64,000 nucleotides of DNA from Pseudoselenomonas ruminantium. GTDB lineage: Bacteria > Bacillota > Negativicutes > Selenomonadales > Selenomonadaceae. The notes below the pieces were generated by a model. That model did no database searches. It was not told where the DNA came from and saw only the letters and a program-made list of their open reading frames with translations. The number at the start of each line of letters is the position of its first letter. Position 1 is the first letter of the stretch. The translations under genes were made by a program, and so were the position numbers. The DNA is taken from the NCBI GenBank assembly GCA_015058655.1, contig SVBX01000002.1, positions 124,001 through 188,000 on the forward strand. The letters run 5' to 3'. Shown one piece after another: positions 59,523-64,000 of this stretch.

Positions 59523-60218
59523 ATGATTGCTTATTCACAAAAAGTGGAAAACATGGCATGTGTGGCACAGGAAGTGCACCACGGCGCCGCTCCGATTCCT
59601 GAGGAGGGCAAGTGGGTCAAGTCCAAGAACGTGCAGGACATCAGCGGTCTCACCCATGGTGTAGGCTGGTGCGCACCTCAGCAGGGTGCCTGCAAGCTGA
59701 CCCTGAATGTCAAGGACGGCATCATCCAGGAAGCTCTCGTTGAGACCATCGGCTGCTCCGGCATGACCCACTCCGCTGCTATGGCAGCAGAGATCCTGCC
59801 CGGCCTCACCGTCCTCGAGGCTCTGAACACTGACCTGGTGTGCGATGCCATCAACACCGCTATGCGTGAGCTGTTCCTCCAGATTGCCTATGGTCGTACC
59901 CAGACCGCATTCTCCGATGATGGTCTGCCAGTGGGCGCAGGTCTCGATGACCTGGGCAAGGGTCTCCGCAGCCAGGTCGGTACTCTCTACAGCACCCTCA
60001 AGAAGGGCCCCCGTTACCTGGAGCTGGCTGAGGGCTATGTCACGAAGCTCGGTCTCGATAATGAAGGCCGCATCATCGGCTACGAGATCGTCCAGGTCGG
60101 CAAGGTCATGGAAGCTGTCCGCAAGGGCCAGGATGCTAACGAGGCCATCAAGGCCAACACCAGCACCAAGGGCCGTTTCGCAGACGCTGTGAAGACCATC
60201 GACCCCCGCGAGGACTAA
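59523..60218 (+). CDS. NifU-like iron-sulfur cluster scaffold-type protein
   Basis: 231 residues. The NifU N-terminal-like core has WCAPQQGACKLTLNVKDGIIQEALVETIGCSGMTHSAAMAAEILPGLTVLEAL, with conserved-position cysteines. It is followed by a ~100-residue extension unlike IscU (GRTQTAFSDDGLPVGAGLDDLGK). Codon use is high-expression. ATG 59523 follows AGAGAGAGG. It is directly upstream of the GGGtGRT gene, a conserved pair in anaerobes whose function is not established. Confidence 0.8.
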   Translation: MIAYSQKVENMACVAQEVHHGAAPIPEEGKWVKSKNVQDISGLTHGVGWCAPQQGACKLTLNVKDGIIQEALVETIGCSGMTHSAAMAAEILPGLTVLEALNTDLVCDAINTAMRELFLQIAYGRTQTAFSDDGLPVGAGLDDLGKGLRSQVGTLYSTLKKGPRYLELAEGYVTKLGLDNEGRIIGYEIVQVGKVMEAVRKGQDANEAIKANTSTKGRFADAVKTIDPRED

Positions 60219-60278
60219 TTCGCGCCGCGTGACATACGCACCTGTAAGAGTTTGAAGCAATCAGGAGGAATGAATACA

Positions 60279-61280
60279 ATGGCAACATTTGAAGGCTATG
60301 AGCGCCGCATTGACACCATCAATGAGGTTTGCAAGAAATATGAGATCAAGGATCTGGACGAAGCCAAGAAGATCTGCGACGAGAAGGGCGTTGACCCCTA
60401 CAAGATCGTAGAGAGCCTCCAGCCCATCGCTTTCGAGAACGCAAAGTGGGCTTACACCCTCGGCGCTGCTATCGCTATCAAGAAGGGCTGCAAGGCTGCT
60501 GCTGACGCTGCCAAGGCTATCGGCGAAGGCCTCCAGGCTTTCTGCGTGCCGGGCTCCGTTGCTGACCACCGCAAGGTCGGTCTCGGCCACGGCAACCTGG
60601 GCGCTATGCTCCTCTCCGAGGATGCTGGCTGCTTCGCTTTCCTGGCTGGCCATGAGTCCTTCGCAGCTGCAGAGGGCGCTATCGGTATCGCTCAGACCGC
60701 TAACAAGGTTCGCAAGAACCCCCTGCGCGTCATCCTGAACGGCCTGGGCAAGGATGCTGCCCAGATCATCAGCCGCATCAACGGCTTCACTTTCGTGGAG
60801 ACCGAGTATGACTTCAAGGCTGACAAGGTCAACATCGTGAAGGAAATCGCTTACAGCGACGGCCTCCGTGCCAAGGTTCGCTGCTACGGCGCTGAGTCCG
60901 TGCAGGAAGGCGTTGCCATCATGAAGCTGGAGAATGTCGATATCTCCATCACCGGCAACTCCACCAACCCGACCCGCTTCCAGCATCCTGTGGCAGGCTG
61001 CTACAAGAAGGACTGCATCGAGAACGGCAAGAAGTACTTCTCCGTTGCCTCCGGCGGCGGCACCGGCCGTACCCTCCATCCGGACAACATGGCAGCAGGC
61101 CCTGCTTCTTACGGCATGACCGACACCATGGGCCGTATGCATGGCGATGCTCAGTTCGCAGGTTCCTCCTCCGTGCCGGCTCATGTTGACATGATGGGCC
61201 TCATCGGCGCAGGCAACAACCCCATGGTCGGCATGACCGTGGCCGTGGCTGTGGCTGTGCAGGAAGCTATGAGCAAGTAA
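60279..61280 (+). CDS. GGGtGRT-motif protein
   Basis: 333 residues. The defining motif is SVASGGGTGRTLHPDNMAAGP near 262-282. Other blocks are GLGHGNLGAMLLSEDAGCFAFLAGHESFAAAEGAIGIAQ and NPMVGMTVAVAVAVQEAM. No transmembrane segments. ATG 60279 is preferred over ATG 60270 because AGGAGG sits 8 bases upstream. Partner of the NifU-like protein; metabolic role unknown, and strong codon bias suggests an abundant protein. Confidence 0.85.
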   Translation: MATFEGYERRIDTINEVCKKYEIKDLDEAKKICDEKGVDPYKIVESLQPIAFENAKWAYTLGAAIAIKKGCKAAADAAKAIGEGLQAFCVPGSVADHRKVGLGHGNLGAMLLSEDAGCFAFLAGHESFAAAEGAIGIAQTANKVRKNPLRVILNGLGKDAAQIISRINGFTFVETEYDFKADKVNIVKEIAYSDGLRAKVRCYGAESVQEGVAIMKLENVDISITGNSTNPTRFQHPVAGCYKKDCIENGKKYFSVASGGGTGRTLHPDNMAAGPASYGMTDTMGRMHGDAQFAGSSSVPAHVDMMGLIGAGNNPMVGMTVAVAVAVQEAMSK

Positions 61281-61302
61281 GAATAGCTTTTAGGCAAAAT
61301 AG

Positions 61303-61337
61303 AAGGCGCAAGCTCCTTTTTGGGGCTTGCGCCTTTT
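61303..61337 (+). terminator. Rho-independent terminator after the GGGtGRT gene
   Basis: AAGGCGCAAGC / GCTTGCGCCTT stem, 11-base loop, then T3. Confidence 0.85.
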
Positions 61338-61438
61338 TGATAGGCCAGGGCGTCTCAATTAATGCAAGTTGCAAGAAAATTTCCATGTCAGTCGATTCTT
61401 ATCATGGTGTATGCCAATGCGATTTATCATGATGATTC

Positions 61439-61467
61439 TTGTGTTTTCCAGGGCTTGCTGATATACT
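61439..61467 (+). promoter_or_regulatory. Predicted promoter of the dha operon
   Basis: TTGTGT (61439-61444) and TATACT (61462-61467) with a 17-base spacer, 51 bases before dhaK. The rest of the 61338-61518 gap shows no ORF and no clear operator. Confidence 0.5.
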
Positions 61468-61518
61468 AAATATAGGTGTAGCAACAATTCTGACAGTTTT
61501 AGCATTGGAGGTCGCATC

Positions 61519-62508
61519 ATGAAAAAAATCATCAACGCAGTGGAAAAAGTTGAGGAGCAGATGGTGCTGGGGTTGGTGAAATCAAGGCCCGCGAAGCTCA
61601 AGAAACTGGATTGTGGCAATGTGTTGGTGAGAAGTCCAAAGAAAGAGGGCAAGGTAGCGTTGGTTTCCGGCGGCGGCAGCGGGCATGAGCCTGCTCATGG
61701 CGGCTTTGTCGGTACCGGCATGCTGGACGCGGCTGTGGCTGGGGCAGTCTTCACTTCTCCTACCCCTGACCAGATTCTTGAGGGTATCAAGGCTGTGGCT
61801 ACTGATGAGGGCGTGCTCTGCGTGGTGAAGAATTACACCGGTGATGTGATGAATTTTGAGATGGCTATCGATATGGCCAAGGATGAGGACATCAGGGCCG
61901 ATTATGTGGTAGTCAATGATGATGTGGCAGTGAAGGATAGCCTTTATACTACGGGCCGCAGAGGCGTGGCGGGCACCATCCTGGTGCATAAGATTGCCGG
62001 AGCCAAGGCCGAAGAAGGGGCTAGCCTTGAGGAAGTCAAGGCTGTGGCTGAGAAGGTCATAGCCAATGTCCGCACCATGGGCATGGCCATCGCTCCCTGC
62101 ACCGTGCCTGCAGCAGGCAAGCCGGGTTTCATCCTTACGGATGAAGAAATGGAAATCGGCATTGGCATCCACGGGGAGCCGGGTACCCATCGGGAAAAGC
62201 TGCAGCAGGCCGATGAAATCGCCAGGCAGCTTCTGGACAGAATCCTTGAGGATATTGATTACAAGGGCAGCGAAGTGGTGCTCATGGTGAATGGCCTGGG
62301 AGCTACTCCCTTGATGGAGCTCTACATTGTCAACAACTTCGTTCAAGATTACTTGAAGGAAAAGGGCGTAAAGGTTTATGATACTATGGTAGGGAATTAC
62401 ATGACCTCCATAGAAATGGCGGGGTTCTCTCTGACCTTGCTGAAGCTTGACGATGAAATGAAGAGCCTCTATGAGGCGCCGGCTGATACGGCAGCCCTTC
62501 ACAAATAA
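61519..62508 (+). CDS. dhaK: Dihydroxyacetone kinase subunit DhaK
   Basis: 329 residues. VALVSGGGSGHEPAHGGFVGTGM near 50-70 binds the substrate phosphate side, NYTGDVMNFE and VNDDVAVKDSLYTTGRRG follow, and the covalently substrate-bound histidine is in GIGIHGEPGTHR near 218. ATG 61519 follows TTGGAGG. With DhaL and DhaM it forms the PTS-dependent dihydroxyacetone kinase. Confidence 0.96.
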   Translation: MKKIINAVEKVEEQMVLGLVKSRPAKLKKLDCGNVLVRSPKKEGKVALVSGGGSGHEPAHGGFVGTGMLDAAVAGAVFTSPTPDQILEGIKAVATDEGVLCVVKNYTGDVMNFEMAIDMAKDEDIRADYVVVNDDVAVKDSLYTTGRRGVAGTILVHKIAGAKAEEGASLEEVKAVAEKVIANVRTMGMAIAPCTVPAAGKPGFILTDEEMEIGIGIHGEPGTHREKLQQADEIARQLLDRILEDIDYKGSEVVLMVNGLGATPLMELYIVNNFVQDYLKEKGVKVYDTMVGNYMTSIEMAGFSLTLLKLDDEMKSLYEAPADTAALHK

Positions 62509-62578
62509 GCCATCATTAAGGGGCTTTGAGAGGTCTTTGATATTTCCTGCATTAATTACGCACTAGGGGTTGAGGTTG

Positions 62579-63202
62579 ATGATCGATAGTAAGAAATTGT
62601 GTGAAATCCTTGCGAATATGGCAGAGAAAATCCAGGAGCAGAAGGATTTCCTGACTGAGCTGGACAATGAGATCGGTGATGGGGACCATGGCATCAATAT
62701 GGCCCGTGGCTTTGCGGCAGTGAAGGAGAAGCTGCCAGCCATGGCTGATAAAGATGTAGGGGCCATACTCAAAGAGGTGGGCATGACCCTGGTTTCCACC
62801 GTGGGGGGCGCATCCGGCCCTCTTTATGGCACTGCTTTCATGAAGGCGGGGATGGCCTGCAAGGGCATGGCCGAAATCAGCGGGGAGGATATGCTCAAGG
62901 CTCTGTCAGCTGCTATAGCCGGCATCAAGCAGCGGGGCAAGTCTGAAGAAGGCGAGAAAACCATGCTGGATGCCCTGTGCCCCGCTGAGCGCGCTTTGTC
63001 GGAAGCCCTTGAGGGAGGAGCAGCGCTGAAGGATGCTCTGGGCAAGGCTGTGGATGCAGCTGAAGCCGGCTTGTTGCATACCAGGGATATCATCGCTACC
63101 AAGGGGCGGGCCAGCTATCTGGGTGAGCGGAGCTTGGGACACCAGGATCCGGGAGCTGCTTCCTCCCTGCTGATGCTGCAGGTCCTGGAGGCTGCTCTTT
63201 AA
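62579..63202 (+). CDS. dhaL: Dihydroxyacetone kinase ADP-binding subunit DhaL
   Basis: 207 residues. ELDNEIGDGDHGINMARGF provides the Mg-ADP aspartates; GGASGPLYGTAFMKAG and GRASYLGERSLGHQDPGAASS are DhaL signatures. ATG 62579 with GAGG upstream is preferred to the in-frame TTG at 62570. It hands phosphate from DhaM to dihydroxyacetone on DhaK. Confidence 0.95.
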   Translation: MIDSKKLCEILANMAEKIQEQKDFLTELDNEIGDGDHGINMARGFAAVKEKLPAMADKDVGAILKEVGMTLVSTVGGASGPLYGTAFMKAGMACKGMAEISGEDMLKALSAAIAGIKQRGKSEEGEKTMLDALCPAERALSEALEGGAALKDALGKAVDAAEAGLLHTRDIIATKGRASYLGERSLGHQDPGAASSLLMLQVLEAAL

Positions 63203-63244
63203 GACGATTTCTGCTATGGCGGCAAATGCACAGGAGGTATCACT

Positions 63245-63634
63245 ATGGTTGGGATTGTGATCGTGTCCCACAGCCAGAAACTGGCTGAAGGCGTGGTAGA
63301 GATTGCCAAGATGATGGCGGACAAGGACGCGCCTATCGTAGCGGCGGGCGGCATGGAGGATGGCGGCCCTGGTACCAGCTTTGAGAAGATAAGCAGGGCT
63401 GTGGAGGAGGTCTACTCCGATGAGGGTGTGGCTATCCTCATGGATATGGGGAGCGCCGTCATGACGGCAGAAATGGTCATAGAGACCATGGAGGACCGTC
63501 GTATCAGGCTGATAGACGGCCCTGTGGCCGAAGGTGCAGTGCTGGCTGCCGTAGAAGCCAAGATGGGGTCTTCTCTGGATATGATCGCCCAGAGGGTAGA
63601 GGAAGCCAGGGGGATGAAGAAGCTCAGCGAGTGA
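63245..63634 (+). CDS. dhaM: PTS-type phosphotransfer subunit DhaM
   Basis: 129 residues, a single mannose-type EIIA domain. GIVIVSHSQKLAEGVVEIAKMM carries the phosphorylated histidine (SHS), and AILMDMGSAVMTAEMVIE is conserved. It lacks the HPr and EI-like domains of E. coli DhaM, as in Firmicute forms. ATG 63245 follows CAGGAGG. Confidence 0.94.
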   Translation: MVGIVIVSHSQKLAEGVVEIAKMMADKDAPIVAAGGMEDGGPGTSFEKISRAVEEVYSDEGVAILMDMGSAVMTAEMVIETMEDRRIRLIDGPVAEGAVLAAVEAKMGSSLDMIAQRVEEARGMKKLSE

Positions 63635-63649
63635 AATATAAAATAAACT

Positions 63650-63728
63650 TCTGCAGGCAGGAATTAGCGTACCTTAGCACGAATATGTGCAGGCGAAGGG
63701 AGTCGTTGTTTCCTGTCTCTTTTTTTGA
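63650..63728 (+). terminator. Possible terminator between dhaM and the second dhaK
   Basis: AGGCAGGAA (near 63656) can pair with TTTCCTGTCT (near 63709) over a long loop, followed by seven T. The long loop leaves room for a regulated antiterminator fold. Confidence 0.45.
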
Positions 63729-63788
63729 TTATTTATGCGAATTGTTTGTCATCGGAGTTCTGTTGAGGGCAGACAAAGAGGTGAGACC

Positions 63789-64000
63789 GTGAAAAAATTC
63801 ATCAATGGGCCAGAGAATCTTGAGGCGGAAATTATCAAGGGGCTGGCTTTGTCAAAACCGGGCATCCTCCGCCAGTTGCCTGGCAGCAATGTCCTTGTAC
63901 GGCAGAATCTCAAGAAGGATAAGGTGGCATTGGTTTTTGGCTGTGGCAGCGGGCATGAGCCTGCACCAGGTGGATATGTGGGTTATGGCATGCTGGATGC
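63789..64000 (+). CDS. Second, divergent DhaK homologue (3' partial)
   Basis: GTG 63789 follows AGAGGTGAG. The 70 visible codons start KKFINGPENLEAEIIKGLAL and include VALVFGCGSGHEPAPGGYVGYGM. Compared with the first DhaK this replaces GGG by GCG and AHGG by APGG, so the phosphate-contact region has changed. It may be a second kinase subunit with another substrate or a DhaQ-like regulatory paralogue. The histidine that binds substrate would lie outside the window. Confidence 0.85.
   Translation, partial: MKKFINGPENLEAEIIKGLALSKPGILRQLPGSNVLVRQNLKKDKVALVFGCGSGHEPAPGGYVGYGMLD

Noticed and set aside
61381-61420. Possible -24/-12 sigma-54 promoter upstream of dhaK (TGG...TGC near 61404-61420)
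   Set aside because: The match to TGGCAC-N5-TTGC is poor and a reasonable sigma-70-type promoter lies closer to the gene.

Overview
The window looks like chromosome from a diderm, anaerobic Firmicute of the Negativicutes, most likely a Selenomonas relative. This is inferred from gene content only. Clostridial-type genes (SCIFF ranthipeptide and maturase, trimeric [FeFe] hydrogenase, NifU-like/GGGtGRT pair, eukaryote-like hexokinase) sit beside diderm or respiratory genes (heptose-7-phosphate kinase, Ccm cytochrome c maturation, NrfHA nitrite reductase). No rRNA, tRNA or CRISPR array was recognised.

Layout. 1-17.7 kb: a surface- or flagellar-glycan type cluster of modular proteins, comprising a HAD-like protein, five GT9-like (heptosyltransferase-fold) proteins, two FkbM methyltransferases, a WcbI-like protein, two CDP-glycerol-glycerophosphotransferase-like proteins, a heptose kinase, an IspD/TarI-like cytidylyltransferase and an SDR epimerase. 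Parts are visibly AT-rich and parts GC-rich. Four G tracts of 8 to 11 bases lie inside its genes. Three of them break a reading frame that one fewer G would restore, so this looks like a phase-variable, domain-shuffled locus and is the main discovery candidate.

17.7-34.4 kb: housekeeping genes (rpmE, a DUF1385 protein, prfA, prmC, a Sua5-type synthase, a Gx transporter, alr, trmB, ftsW, an ABC-F protein, hexokinase, rpoN) and an AcoR/DhaR-type AAA+ regulator that lacks the GAFTGA loop.

34.4-48.4 kb: redox and respiration. A type II NADH dehydrogenase is followed by NuoE-like, NuoF-like and [FeFe]-hydrogenase genes, a Ppx/GppA phosphatase, a Crp-type regulator, ccmF, nrfHA and ccmABCE. CcmE carries CxxxY instead of the usual heme-binding histidine, and no ccmD/G/H/I is present, which is the System I* layout.

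48.4-50.9 kb: a small accessory islet with an AAA-ATPase/PD-(D/E)XK protein, the C-terminal remnant of a tyrosine recombinase and a DUF4160-DUF2442 pair. 51-54.5 kb: a DMT transporter, a PHP phosphatase and the SCIFF peptide with its radical-SAM maturase. 54.7-61.3 kb: a high-expression glycolytic cluster (gap, pgk, tpiA, gpmI) followed by the NifU-like/GGGtGRT pair. 61.4-64 kb: PTS-dependent dihydroxyacetone kinase dhaK-dhaL-dhaM and a second, divergent dhaK that runs off the window.
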